DNA of 64,000 nt, from contig NC_051099.1 in the NCBI RefSeq assembly GCF_901709675.1, positions 2,356,001-2,420,000 of the forward strand, written 5' to 3'. Origin of the DNA: Syngnathus acus (lineage: Eukaryota; Chordata; Actinopteri; Syngnathiformes; Syngnathidae). The position numbers were made by a program, and so were the translations under genes. The notes beneath the pieces were generated by a model, which was not told the origin of the DNA, ran no database searches, and worked only from the letters and a program-made list of their open reading frames with translations. Positions within the stretch are counted from its first letter, which is position 1; every line of letters starts with the position of its first letter. Positions 12,028 to 23,500 of this stretch are shown in pieces.

Positions 12028-15000
12028 TATTGCATATGCCAAACAACCTGTTCTTCACTACAGGCTGCTGGTTTTTAATATTTTCTCACCACAGTCGTAG
12101 AAGCACGAAGTCGCCATTTTCCGTCTTTTTTTTTTTCCGCATCATCAGTCCCCTTTCCGGATTCGACCAGACAAGAAGTGCACTTTTCGTATTTTTCTCC
12201 TTCTTCTTTGCATGCGGTGGGTGTGCATGATGCGCTGTCGTGGATGTGATGACACAAAGGCACCGATTGCACAAGGCTGGGTTTACACAAAGTCAAGTTG
12301 CTTCACTCAGTTGGACAAGAGCACCGTTTAAATCCAGCCTTAGACAGAAAATGACCAGAAAATCTCCACTTGTTTTGTATCGTAATAAGCACCTCTTTTA
12401 ATTTCCTGCTCATTTGCTGTCTGTATGACTTTTCTCATAGTTGACGTCACCCTCAAATCATCCTCTCCTCTCTCGCCAGGTCACAGTCACCCCATGGATA
12501 TGCCGGGCCGAGGGTTGTACGACGAGCGGGACAGCGGCATCGCCCGCTCAGGTAGGCCCGGAGGTCAACAACAGTTACGCAAGCAAGGCTATGTTTGGAC
12601 CTGTCGTGTGTAAGCTGTTAAATTGCTTTACCGTCCGTAAAGCTTTTTATTTCTATTGCACACTATGCGAAGATCTTACACACTGGCTCGACCGGTACGG
12701 GTGGCAATGATGCTTTCCGCACAAAGCCTAGTCATGCACTGGATTTAAATTTAGTGGCACTGAAAAGCCGCTCCTCATAAATGAGCTTCTAATTCAGGCC
12801 TCACCTCACGCATATGCGTGTGTGTACGCATGCCTGACGTCCGCTGCACAGTTGAGTCTATTTGCCGGATCCCCTCAGCGATGCGGGAATCCTACACGGC
12901 CTCATGTGACGGGCTCATGTTCAGCGTCTGCCGTTTGCGCCGCCAATCCAGCCTGTCTGTCAATAGGACGTGACTCTATGAGGGGAACGCGAACCCACGT
13001 CTCCGTGAAATCGAGCTTCGAAAATGTGAAGAGGGGATTTAAAACACTTGTGTATCGAGGAACGAAGGGGTTGGGCAAACTATGGCTTGTGGGCCACGTA
13101 CGGAGCAGTGAGCATCTCCTTCGGTCCATTGATTTACAAAAATATGTTCAGGATTATTTTATGTATTTTCTTAGATTAGACATTTTTTTCATCGAATAAT
13201 AATACATGATGAAAAAAAAAAACATTTCAAATGAGAATAAATGATTAGAACCCATGTTTGACAAGTATTTGTGTTTTTCTTCCTCCAGCATCGCTGAGCA
13301 GCCTCCTGATCACACCCTTCCCGTCGCCGGGCTCGTCTCTGACCAGCAGCTGTGCGTCCAGCTACCAGCGACGGTGGCGGCGCAGCCAGACCACCAGCCT
13401 GGAGAACGGTGTCTTCCCGCGCTGGTGAGTGAGTGAGCGTCACCGGCCCAGAAAAGCGGACGAGTTGGAAATCGTTGTGACGCGATTGAACCATTGCGCA
13501 ATGCAAGATTTCCAGACTGTATCATGTTCCCCATCAGGTCGGTGGAGGAGAGCTTCAACATGTCGGACGAGAGCGGCGGGCAGAGCTTGGGCTCGGCGCG
13601 CAAGAAGAAGATCGCCATCGGCGTCATTTTCACGCTGTCGCCTAACACTGAGGAGAACAGCCGCTTCCAGGACTTCTTCTTCTCGCACTTTCCGCTCTTT
13701 GAGAGCCACATGAACAAGCTCAAGAGCGCCATTGAACAGGTGAACCTTTTGGACCTAATGTCGTGTTCAGTGCCATCGAAATAAATCAGCAAAATGTCAT
13801 ATCGACTGACGTCGGGCCGTAACTCACACATTTTGTTGACTTGGCAACGTTGCACTTTCACTCAGCATCATGGTCACATCACATTCCTCGCTCCCCGCCA
13901 TCCTGTAAATTCCAAAGTGTCATGTTTCTAAAAATTGTGTGTGTGTTATGTCACCCTCCCCCAAGGCCATGAAGATGAGCCGGCGGTCAGCTGAACCCAG
14001 CCAGAGGGCCTTGGCCTACAGCCGCATGGTAGATGGGCTCAACGAATTCAGGTAAGTCATACAGTTGGTCAACCTGACCCACAAAATGAAAGCCCAATAT
14101 TTCAACACAATGGGTCAATTTGACCAACAGTAAAATAGGTGGTTTAAGTCAGGCCAAATCTGATAAATCCGTTGACTTGGCATGCACACAAGGTCCACAC
14201 ACACACACCCGTCATATGCCCGATGGCAGACGGCCCACATGTGTGGCAACCCTATCTGGTGGACCCCCCCCCAGCCCGACCTAGTAATAGTAGAGCCTGG
14301 GTACAAACAAAATACCTGCACAATCTCACCTTCAGACTCGGGCTAAATTTAAGCATGCTGGCCCTTTGCCTTTTTAAATGCTTGACATTGACCTGATGGA
14401 ACATTACAAAACTGCACCACATGCCTCAAGCCTCGCATGCCCACGCTACCGTGACGTGGGTACACACGCACGCTGACAAAGATAAACTGCACACTTGGCC
14501 AAAGCATACTGTGAAAGGCCTAGTGAGCTTCTCTTGCTGGCTTGCTTGAGCGCCTCGTTGTCACAGCGTAGAAACAATTTGGTGGGATACACAGCAGCGC
14601 TCAGGTCCCTGTTTCCATTGCTCGGGCCTGCGGAGATTCCCACCAAGCCTGGCGTCCGGCCGAGACGTGGCCACCCCGCCACTGGAAACTTCTTGCAGCA
14701 GGGCGGGTGGGGGTCTCCACAGCGTGGTTTTGTTCTCAGACAATAAGAGGTCTGTTCTCCCCCCCCCCCCCTCTCTCTCTCTCTCTGTCTCCCCCTGCAG
14801 GATGACCATATGCGACCTGTACAGCATGCCCCGCGTGGTGGAGCCGGTCTGGCTGACCATGATGTCGGGCGTGTCGGAGAAGAACCACCTGTGCAGCCTC
14901 TTCATGCGAGAGTTCTCACTGCTGATGGAGCAGGCCTCCAAGAACCAGTTGAGTGACGCGGCGGATTCCGACCGACCGGTTTGACGCTCGCCCCAGTTCG

Positions 15001-18000
15001 CCGCCACTCACAAATTGCTTATTGTCGCGTCGACAAAAGACGCTGCTGCTCGTGCATGCGTGAATCCGTTGCAAAGGCCTTCTATTGACCGCAAGCCAAC
15101 ATCCTCAGCACGCGACGCACAAGTGCAACACATTTCTAATGTTCCTTTAGAATGTTGATGTTATTATTTATTCCATATTTGAAATTCCATTAGATTCCTA
15201 GTTTTTTAATCTTACCCCCCTTTTTTAACCTGTCAAAAGATGATTATTTTACATCTTAACACCAGGGAAACGAGTATATTAAAAAAACATTCAAATTTTT
15301 TTTTTCTCATCCTCAACCGTAATCAAGTTATACAACGATATTATCGTTTGCGTTGTTGACTTGTGCGGCACGTGACCGGCTGACCACCATGTCAAAGTGG
15401 AGTCATGGGACACGAAGGGAAGTAGATGCTTGTTTAGAAATGAGAAGTGAATCATGCCGCAAGAATGCGAGTGAGTGTGTGAGTTGTGAGTGTGAAATGG
15501 TGTCTATGCGCGTGTGTTTATTCACTGTTTGCTTTGTCTGTCTTGTGACGTCGGCAGGTTCCTCCCGGCGCTTCTGACGGCCGTCCTGACCAACCACTTG
15601 GCCTGGGTGCCCACGGTCATGCCCAACGGCCAGCCGCCCATCAAGATCTTTCTGGAGAAGCACTCCTCGCCCTACGTGGACATGCTGGCCAAGACGCACC
15701 CTTACAACCCGCTGTGGGCACAGCTCGGTGAGGGACTGTTTGTAATGAGGCAAAAAAAGACTAGAATGTCAGTCCAAAGTGATAAGTCGGAGTTATTTTT
15801 AGTTTAGAAAATAATTCCTCACAAAAACAGATGGCATAGTTTGATTCATTTAAGCTCTACAAGTTGTATGTGCTCAAGTTGGTTCATGGGGACACCAAGT
15901 GGTCAGAGCCAAGAACTGCAATGCACTCAGGCAAACGGTCACACCCACACTGTGTTTGGTGCCAAGTTGTGAAGTGGGACGGGAAAAAGGAAGCAAAAAC
16001 GTGTCACTAAGGCCACATTGCATGTTCGCAGGTGACTTGTACGGCGCCATCGGCTCTCCCGTGCGCCTGGCCCGCACGGTGGCGGTGGGCCGCCGTCAAG
16101 ACCTGGTTCAGCGCCTCCTCTACGTGCTGACGTACTTCATCCGCTGCTCGGAACTGCTGGAGACACACATGCTGGACGGCGTGGAGGACGAGGCCATCGT
16201 CATGCCCGGTTCGCTCATCACCACCTCGCTGCGCAAGGGGGAGGTGGAAGAGTCGGACTACGTGCTGGTGACCGTGCACAAGCCCGCCGGCGACTACTTG
16301 GCGGAGAAGGAGGACGAGAGCGAGGGTGACGGCGCGGACGGGGGCCAAGCGTTCCGGATTCTCCGGGATGACGCTTGCCGGACTTCGGAGGAACCCGAGG
16401 GGCCCCGCAGGGAGTCTGGCAGCCCGTTGAGCGGCGAGGTCCGGCGGGAGACGGTGCTGCCCGTGGGCTCGTGCTCCCCGAGGGAACGGGGAGCGGATGA
16501 GGGGTTGGCGAGGGACCCTGTCGGAGCGCCCCTGCTGGGCTTCCCCCCGGAGAAAAAGCCTCCGGATAAGAATTCCCCCCCTGAATCCACCATGTCGGGT
16601 CCCTTGTCGCTCATTGTGACGGAGGAGCCGGCCGCCAAAGTCACCTTCCTCATCGGGGACTCCATGTCGCCCGAGTCGGACACCGAGAGCAGGCGGAGGA
16701 AGGTGGAGGAGGACATGAAGAAGCACAGAAAGCTCCACCATCTTGCGCCGCCGCCGCCACAGGACGCCCCGTCTTTGCAGCGGGTGTCCAGCAAACTCCC
16801 TCAGTGGAACCCCGACACTCCGGATTACAGCCAATTCGACGAGTACTTCTGCTCGGAGAACCCGGTGGAGACGAGGACGATAGACGACGTAGCCAAACGG
16901 GAAGAGGCCAACGGCACCCTGGCCGCTCTTTACAAAGACCTTCTGGACCCCTCGGGGCCCGAACACCCCGCCCACAGCGGCGTGGACAACGCGAGCGACT
17001 CGTCGGACATGCAGAGGAGGTGCAGGTGCGCCTCGACGGACTCGTGCGACAAGGGACTCGTCTTGTCCGTGCCCGTCCTCCATCGGGACGGAGGCCACGG
17101 CGGTCAGGACCAAAAGTGCAAGGCGGCGCCCCTCAACGACTGGGAGATTCCGCGCAACGAGAGCTCGGACAGCGCGCTGGGAGACAGCGAGAGCGAGGAG
17201 ACTGAGGACTGGCAGGAGGAGGTGATGGTGCCCTTCCCAGGGTGAGTCTGCCTGTTTGAATGCATTTTCACAATGCAAATAGTAAACCTTTCAAATAATG
17301 ACCATATGCGTTTGTAATTCTTTTACACCGGCAGCTCCAAACTGGTGGAGAACTACTCCAAGCCGACCATCGCCAACTTTGGCCGCTCCTTGTTTGGGGG
17401 CTACTGCCCCACCTACGTGCCAGACTTTGTACTGCACGGGATGCCCAGCGACGACAAGCTACGGCAGAGCCTCATGGCTGAACTCACGCATGCCGTCCAG
17501 GTAAGATACATTTTCAAACCGGGGTCCACACTTTGAATTTCTATAGTATTTCAAGGTCCACATGGTACTCGGAAGGGTTCTTTAAGTCCCCCAAAGTGTG
17601 AAAACCCCTCGTGGGAGACGATGATATCCGTCGTTGTCGTCCGCAGCACCCGGTGCTGGACGAGCCCATCGCCGAAGCCGTGTGCATCGTGGCCGACACG
17701 GACAAGTGGACGGTTCAGGTGGCCAGCAGCCAGAGAAGAGCCACCGATGTGGGCAAGCTGGGCAAAGAGGTGCTGGTGTCCAGCTTGGTGTCGGCGCTGC
17801 TGCACTCCACGCAGCAACTCTACAAGTTCAACATGTCCCCCAACTTTGTATGCATATTTGCACAATACCACCTCGTCAAGCGAGGTTTTTGACAGCCCAT
17901 ATTTGACTGATCTCTATCGTCCTCAGTGCATCATGCACCTGGAGGACCGACTGCAGGAGATCTACTTCAAGAGCAAGATGCTGGCCGAGTACCTGAAGGG

Positions 18001-18242
18001 TCAGAAGAGAGTCCATGTCAAAGAACTGGGCATGGTCTTAGGGTGAGCACCCAGTTTTATTCTTATATTCTGTACGGTGGGGGAACAAAGTACACTCCAA
18101 ATGAACTTAAGGAAGGAAAGACCGGAGAATTATGTTATGTATGTCATTTGTTTTTTTTTTCAGAATCGAATCGAGCGACCTCCCGCTTCTGGCTGCCGTG
18201 GCCAGCACGCACTCTCCCTACGTGGCCCAGATCTTGCTGTGA
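5654..18242 (+). CDS. fnip1: fnip1, folliculin-interacting protein 1
   Basis: FNIP1 partners folliculin (a RagC/D GTPase-activating complex at lysosomes), binds AMPK and inhibits the Hsp90 ATPase. Eighteen exons: 5654-5739, 9582-9711, 10178-10324, 10391-10491, 10559-10633, 10708-10802, 11403-11486, 12480-12551, 13289-13424, 13538-13739, 13966-14051, 14801-14947, 15558-15727, 16032-17241, 17335-17500, 17647-17847, 17927-18042, 18164-18242. Total 3303 nt, 1100 aa (human 1166). It opens [13 protein letters not shown], has the longin-type N domain ([14 protein letters not shown]), the DENN-type core ([13 protein letters not shown]) and ends [13 protein letters not shown]1, not FNIP2: exon 7 ([20 protein letters not shown]) and [16 protein letters not shown] are FNIP1-type. 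AMPK-site contexts (RRAFSEQ, KSASFF, RSASLSSL) and the [14 protein letters not shown] phosphocluster are kept. The large exon 14 lacks the human Cys/His degron (see findings). The start has Kozak A at -3. Confidence 0.96.
5914..5936 (+). repeat. Poly-G tract (23 G) in fnip1 intron 1
   Basis: An uninterrupted run of 23 G lies 175 bp inside the first intron, within the promoter-proximal transcribed region. It could form G-quadruplex or triplex structures on the non-template strand. Its exact length may be affected by sequencing error. Confidence 0.85.
6211..6288. promoter_or_regulatory. Pair of palindromic CRE sites in fnip1 intron 1
   Basis: Two full TGACGTCA octamers occur at 6211-6218 and 6281-6288, start to start exactly 70 bp. 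The segment around them is CpG-rich. CREB/ATF binding is the established meaning of this octamer; the regulatory role here is inferred from two perfect copies close to the promoter. Confidence 0.5.
7827..7834 (+). CDS. fnip1: Candidate alternative first coding exon of fnip1 (8 coding nt)
   Basis: A CpG-rich, promoter-like block (about 7610-7826) ends in ATGCCCAG directly followed by a donor (gtagga). The ATG context is good (GAAACC before ATG). The exon ends with the two bases AG, the same phase and same two bases as canonical exon 1. Splicing to 9582 would therefore give M-P-S-W-T-I-P-Q and stay in frame, replacing the 28-residue canonical N-terminus by two residues. An 8-nt match of phase and dinucleotide can arise by chance, so this is a proposal. 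Confidence 0.4.
9716..9724. promoter_or_regulatory. M-box/CLEAR-like E-box at fnip1 exon 2 donor
   Basis: GTCACGTGG overlaps the first bases after the exon 2 donor (intron starts at 9712). TFEB/TFE3 recognise GTCACGTGAC-like sites in lysosomal genes and in folliculin-pathway genes. The site is a one-mismatch variant and may be incidental. Confidence 0.25.
11948..12024 (+). repeat. (CA)n microsatellite in fnip1 intron 7
   Basis: A pure 77-bp CA repeat lies between exon 7 and exon 8 of fnip1. It is likely polymorphic. Intronic CA repeats can bind hnRNP L, but no effect can be read here. Confidence 0.95.
14759..14800 (+). repeat. fnip1: C13 + (TC)n polypyrimidine tract at fnip1 exon 12 acceptor
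   Basis: Thirteen C residues followed by (TC)7 and ccccctgcag form the 3' splice site of fnip1 exon 12 (14801). This is a simple repeat serving as an unusually long polypyrimidine tract. Confidence 0.8.
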
Positions 18243-19400
18243 GGACGAGGGAACGCGTCCTGGCTTCCTTTTCCTTCTTCTGTAGACCTCAGACTGTTGC
18301 TGCTGACAGGTGCAGTACCCCATCACACCACAGGAGGGTGCTGGTGGGCAAGAAAGAAAGAGTCATGTTTGAATTGTTTTTTTTTTCCCCCTTCGGACTC
18401 CAAGCCAAAGACTTTACAAGTTCAGGAGTGTTAGGACCTCACTGAAAAGAAGCTAAATAATGCACCACCAGAGTGAAGTCAGAGTCGTATGAGAGATAAA
18501 ACGTATATTTTGGTGAGATGTATATTTTCAGGGGGAAAATTTGTAATCTTACAGAAATATTAACCTGATGATTGTAAAGACTTCTTTGTTCTCAAATAAG
18601 CGACTAAGCGGTTCTCGAACACACTATTAGATTCAGACTTTATTCTGGTCATGTCATTATATTAAAAACTTCTTTTCATTGTGGGCTTTACCAATCCTTG
18701 GTACTTGATTAACTTTTAATTCAAAGAAAGACGCTTTGAGGTCATTTTCTATTCGATTTTGTGCTTTTTCTGTACAATCTCCGACAAGCCAGCTGCGGTG
18801 AAAAAAGTATTTTAGAAAAAAGGATGCCGATTGATTTTTTTCCAGCTTTTTTACAAGCCAAATTGTACCCTTTCCCTCCCGTTCTTACTCAAATATACCA
18901 TGACAAACCGGTTCCGGAAATTTCCAAACTACCTCAGATGTTCTTATGCATCGCTCACAAAACTACCCTGAGGTCATATATTAAAAATAGATCCATTACT
19001 TTTTAAAATCATTTAAATTTTTCCCTGTTGTTGAATTGTTGCTGTCTATTTTACAACCAAAACACAAAATGCTGCATATGTTCACACTTTTCTACCTTGT
19101 TTACGGTGAGGCATAACCATGGAGGGTTCTTCTTTTTCTTTTTTTTTTTTTCAACAGTGCTTTCATTCTTTTTGTCTTAATGGGGAAATGATGATGTCAT
19201 TGCAGGCTTCCAAACAGCCGCTAATGTTGATTAGCACTTGTTTGTGTTAAAGGCATCCTTTGTATATGACTAAGTTATTTTTGTGGACTGTACAATTCAT
19301 TTCCATGTATTTATACCTTTTCAACAATTGTCTCCTCAGAAATATATCTTTTTCCCAATTTTATGGGAATGTTGTGCAATAAAGATGAAGACATTTGGAC
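18243..19400 (+). other. fnip1: fnip1 3' UTR and polyadenylation signal
   Basis: AT-rich noncoding sequence follows the fnip1 stop. A canonical AATAAA at 19378-19383 probably marks the end of the transcript near 19.4 kb, giving a 3' UTR of about 1.15 kb. No second gene is visible in it. Confidence 0.6.
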
Positions 19401-20502
19401 ATAAAAGAGTCTCCTATTTTTTCATATTTTTGCAATTTTATTACATCACTAATTATATTGTTAAAAGCTTAGAAAATGTATAGTACCAATACAAATTTAC
19501 AAAATTTTGAATTATTTTAGTGGTCAATTTAATTATGAATTATATTTAATTATTAAATAATTACTGTACCATTTCAGTCGGTGGTGGTTTGATTATTTCC
19601 ACCACGTAAAGCTTAAACCAACATTGGATGCCGCCCCACACTTTCCACCCCACAACGGGAGAAAAAGTCGAGCAAAACGATCGCGCTTGCCCCAGTTATG
19701 CAATAAGGCGAGCGCAGAAAGGGAGTGTCCAAGTGACTCAAAATCACGCTCCGTTTATTGTCATGACACTATTACATAATACGATGCGTTGACCTGTGAA
19801 TAATTGATAAAATTTCAAACATAAAATCCTCCTATTTAAGAACGTCCTGACTTTTATTTAGGTAGGCAGGTTTCACTACACTTTTCACAGCTTCTGAAAG
19901 TGTCAGCAGTCAGTGATGCCTTCATGAACAACGTAAAAGTGCTGGGCAGTTTACTTTACAAGTAGAATGCGGTCAGATTGTGGATTAAATAGTTAAAAAC
20001 AGGATAGTATCTTTTGATTAACCCACTTATATCCGTAAGAATTGATTGTCTTATAAGTCATATCAATTTTACGACCAAGCCGCCGTGCGTCGTCACCCAG
20101 TTTCCTGCCCGTCCCGGTGTACTTGAATGCAGCGCCACTTAACTGGCAAACAGATGTATGTCGTCAATTCGCCACATTCGTTCCTTTCCCCGGGAGGAGT
20201 GAAGCTAAATCTCTACTGTTCGGATGGAACTCGCGGCGGCGGCAGCTGTCGAAATGGACATACGGAACCCATGACGACCCGGATACAACTTTGTGACACG
20301 TTTCACCGGATTACGACGTGCTTTTCTGACGATTTTTGAGGTTTTTTTTGGCGTGTTTTCGCTGCCCGGTTGGAGCGGCGGTAGCTGAAAAAGTCTACCG
20401 CCTGTGCGAGGGCGAGCTCAACCGCGGGGGATGTGACAGCACCCGAAGTTTAAAAGTCGACAAAAGAGGAAGGAAAGTCCCTCCTTGTTGGAATTCGACG
20501 TT
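19401..20502 (+). promoter_or_regulatory. rapgef6: Intergenic segment and upstream promoter (P1)/5' UTR of rapgef6
   Basis: 19.4-20.05 kb is AT-rich and featureless. From about 20.05 kb to the ATG at 20503 the sequence becomes CpG-rich (for example around 20220-20300 and 20390-20430), as expected of a TATA-less vertebrate promoter and 5' UTR. A 70-codon upstream open frame (20127-20339) lies within it and could act as a uORF if transcription begins before 20.1 kb. Confidence 0.5.
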
Positions 20503-23500
20503 ATGAAAATGACCGGAGTTATGGAAAGTGCTTTCAAGCTGGCGCTGGGGAAGCCGCCCGCCTTGCGGACGGCAGAGGTACGTGAAGCCATCGCTTCTGT
20601 AAATTAGCCCCCCTTTCCCTCTGTTAGCTCACAAGTTACGTATTATCTCATTAAATTGCAATACGTGCCATATAATCGCGATTTAAGTGGGGTTAAAAGG
20701 CTTATGCTACTAAATGAGTTTGTGATGGTAGCCACGCTAAGTCAAACTGGAGACGTCACATTTTGTACGTTGTCAAGCAATCAAAGTAGACACAACGGAA
20801 TCTTAGTTGTACTAAGATTTCGGACTGTCCCTGAAGGCCACACTTGACTGTAAACATACAATATACTCTTTTGTCCGCCAGTTCTTTGCGGTTAGCTATG
20901 ACGTCACATTCCCCCTTAAGGCAAAACTGAAAGTTATAATGTCTCTCCAAGCAAAATCCGATTGCTTTTGATTGCAAGGCAAGTCAAGACTGTCAAGTTA
21001 ATGGCATTGTGGATTCAATGACAACAAGTGCGATCTGTGGTGCTTTCACTTCTGTGCAACCGCAGAAGTAGTGGAGCAAGCGTTTTTGCCCCCCTTTTTC
21101 TTTTTTTAAGCACTTCCATCTTTTCATAAAGGGCCTCTTTTGACGCCTCTTGATCCCCTGTTTGTTTGCGGCCGCGCGCCGACCAGAAAGCCTCTTTCAC
21201 GCCGTCCATAGAGCACTTTTGTACGCACGTGAACAAACCATAACAAGCGAGCGAGCTCAGGGTCAAAAGAGACGATTCGGGCCTTCTCGTCCCGTCCACC
21301 GCGAAAAACAAATAAAAGCAAGACGGGTGATTAAAAGTAAACAAAAAAAACCCTCGAGCATCTTGCCATCTGTGAGCCAGGATCATAGAACCAATTTGTA
21401 CATTTCTAGTCCACTCCACATGAATTCATTCATCCATCCAGTCAACAGGTTAGCACGTCCACCTCACATAGTTTGTCGGTTCGATTCCGGGCTGTGGAGT
21501 TTGCATGTTCTCCCCGTGCCTGGTTGTTTGTCTATATGTGCCTTGCGATTGGCTGGCGAACCAGCTCGGGGTGAACCTCACCTACTACCCAAAGCTTGCT
21601 GGGAAGTCTTCTAATTTTTGGGGATTATTTTTCTTGATATTAAAAGGAAGACTTTTAAATGAGCTGTGATCACTCAAACCGTGTTTCTCATCATCTCTTG
21701 AGCAGCCAGGATTATTTAATATGACCAAGCCAGTATGTGGATGAGCCACATTTCTGCCAATTCAAAGTTGAAGAGCAACAATTATCTCTGCGGTTAGCTC
21801 ATGTTGTTGACATGTTTTTGTTTTTGATTCCCCCCCGGTAAGCATTCCAGCAGCTTTTCCGACAAGCCAACCTGTTTTGAATCGACAGGAAGCCTGCGCT
21901 CCATGCCGTGCCAGAGGGCTATTGTTTGAAAGTAAACACGCCGCCGCTTCCTGTGGGCACCCGTTCTCGGGCCGCCGTGCTGTCGCGAGCTCGCGTCATA
22001 CATAACTGGCCCATGCTTGTGCAAACAACACATACTGTCTGTATGTGTGTTGCAAGAAAAAAAGTCAGTACATTCCACGCCGCAGAGCAGGCATGAACAG
22101 GCACACGGCTCTTGCCGAGGAATGCACATGGAGGCTACAGGTGGACTCACCTAGCATAGTATTAGTCAGGCTATCAGAGTCAAGGGGCGGGGCTTAAGTC
22201 AGTTTTCCACATAGACTTATGTTTTATTCTTTTAAGCCTCTAGTACACTATATTTCTGTGCTGCCAGACTACATGATAGTCAAAAGCCAAAGCAGAGCTG
22301 CATTGTTGTCGGATGCGCAAGTCAGCTGAGCCACCGTGACCTCCCTTTTGGTTTGCTTGTGTTGCTTCAAGGTCTCAAACATTCTCCGAGTGCCTCCCGG
22401 CAATCACAGTGTCACTTTGCTTGTCAGACTCGTCCTAGATTATTGCGGCGTGTTGTCACGCGGGACTCGGGCGCTATTGTGCACCTGTGCTTGGCAATAT
22501 CTCCCTCAAGGCTTCTCGAGATAGCAATTCATGGAGGTTGCGTCACCAGAGGATGACGTTGTACACCAACCCACGTTTTACGCAATTTCCTCCACCATAA
22601 AACGACTCACTCGCTTGTCTTGTAATACAAAACTTTTCATTGAATAATTTTCATGGTCAGTACGAGTCTGCTAATAAAGAAGCCTCTTGAGTGTTTTTTT
22701 TTTTGGAGGGCTACCTGACAGGTTTGAAAGGAATGCGTCCGCCGTCTTCTCGGGAAGGCCAGGAATGTGACAGCTGCATTCCCGGAACGTTTCCTCCCGA
22801 ACAATGAAAGCAAAAGACAAAAATAAAAGCTTCCTGTCACGGGCGTTAAGGGGCGGTATAAAAAGCTGTTTTTGTTTTAAATTTGTTTGGCAAACAGGAA
22901 GTGAAATGTCCTGACTCAGTGGTGGTTTCACAGACGTGCTGGTGAAAGGTTGACATTAAATTTGTCCAGAAGAACAAAGGATTCACTGCAGTAAAAAAAC
23001 AAAAACATTTGTTCGAACTTTCTACGTAGAAGAACCCAAGTATTTGGCTGCTTCAACGGGCTGCGGTGGAAATAGAAAGCAAACATTAATTTTAAATTGC
23101 TATGTTGTCACAGCACGAGCTAAGTGGTTGTTAACAGAATGAAGAGCCCAGATTTATTTATTTTTTTTTCCACGAAAAGCCCTTCCATTAGCATCCTCTG
23201 GCTTGGGTCTCGTCAGATCGCGCGCAGCCGTGAAACATCTTCCTGCCACTTCATTCATTCCAGCAGAAAAGACATCTAAAATTACACGGATGGTCATAGT
23301 TTCCACTGGAGTGCGTGCGGCGTGTGTATTTTGCGCGGTTTGGCGGGTGACGCGGCCGCTTTCCAGGCCCGGCCGGTCGCCCTGCCGACCGGCCCTTCCC
23401 CGGATGCAAAACCTTTCCAGGTGACTTTTTCACACTTTGTCTTGATGATGTCGAGCTAGCCAGGGTTATGGAAATTGTACCCATTTCCCGTATTTCTTTC

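Noticed and set aside
14561-15007. 148-codon minus-strand open frame
   Set aside because: Covers fnip1 exon 12 and its CT-rich acceptor on the other strand; no independent motifs.
16007-17278. 423-codon minus-strand open frame
   Set aside because: It is the antisense shadow of the GC-rich 1210-nt fnip1 exon 14, whose plus-strand frame has clear FNIP1 motifs.
21446-21520. Possible tRNA gene because of a perfect B-box
   Set aside because: No acceptor stem or cloverleaf; the flanks match a common teleost SINE-like repeat.
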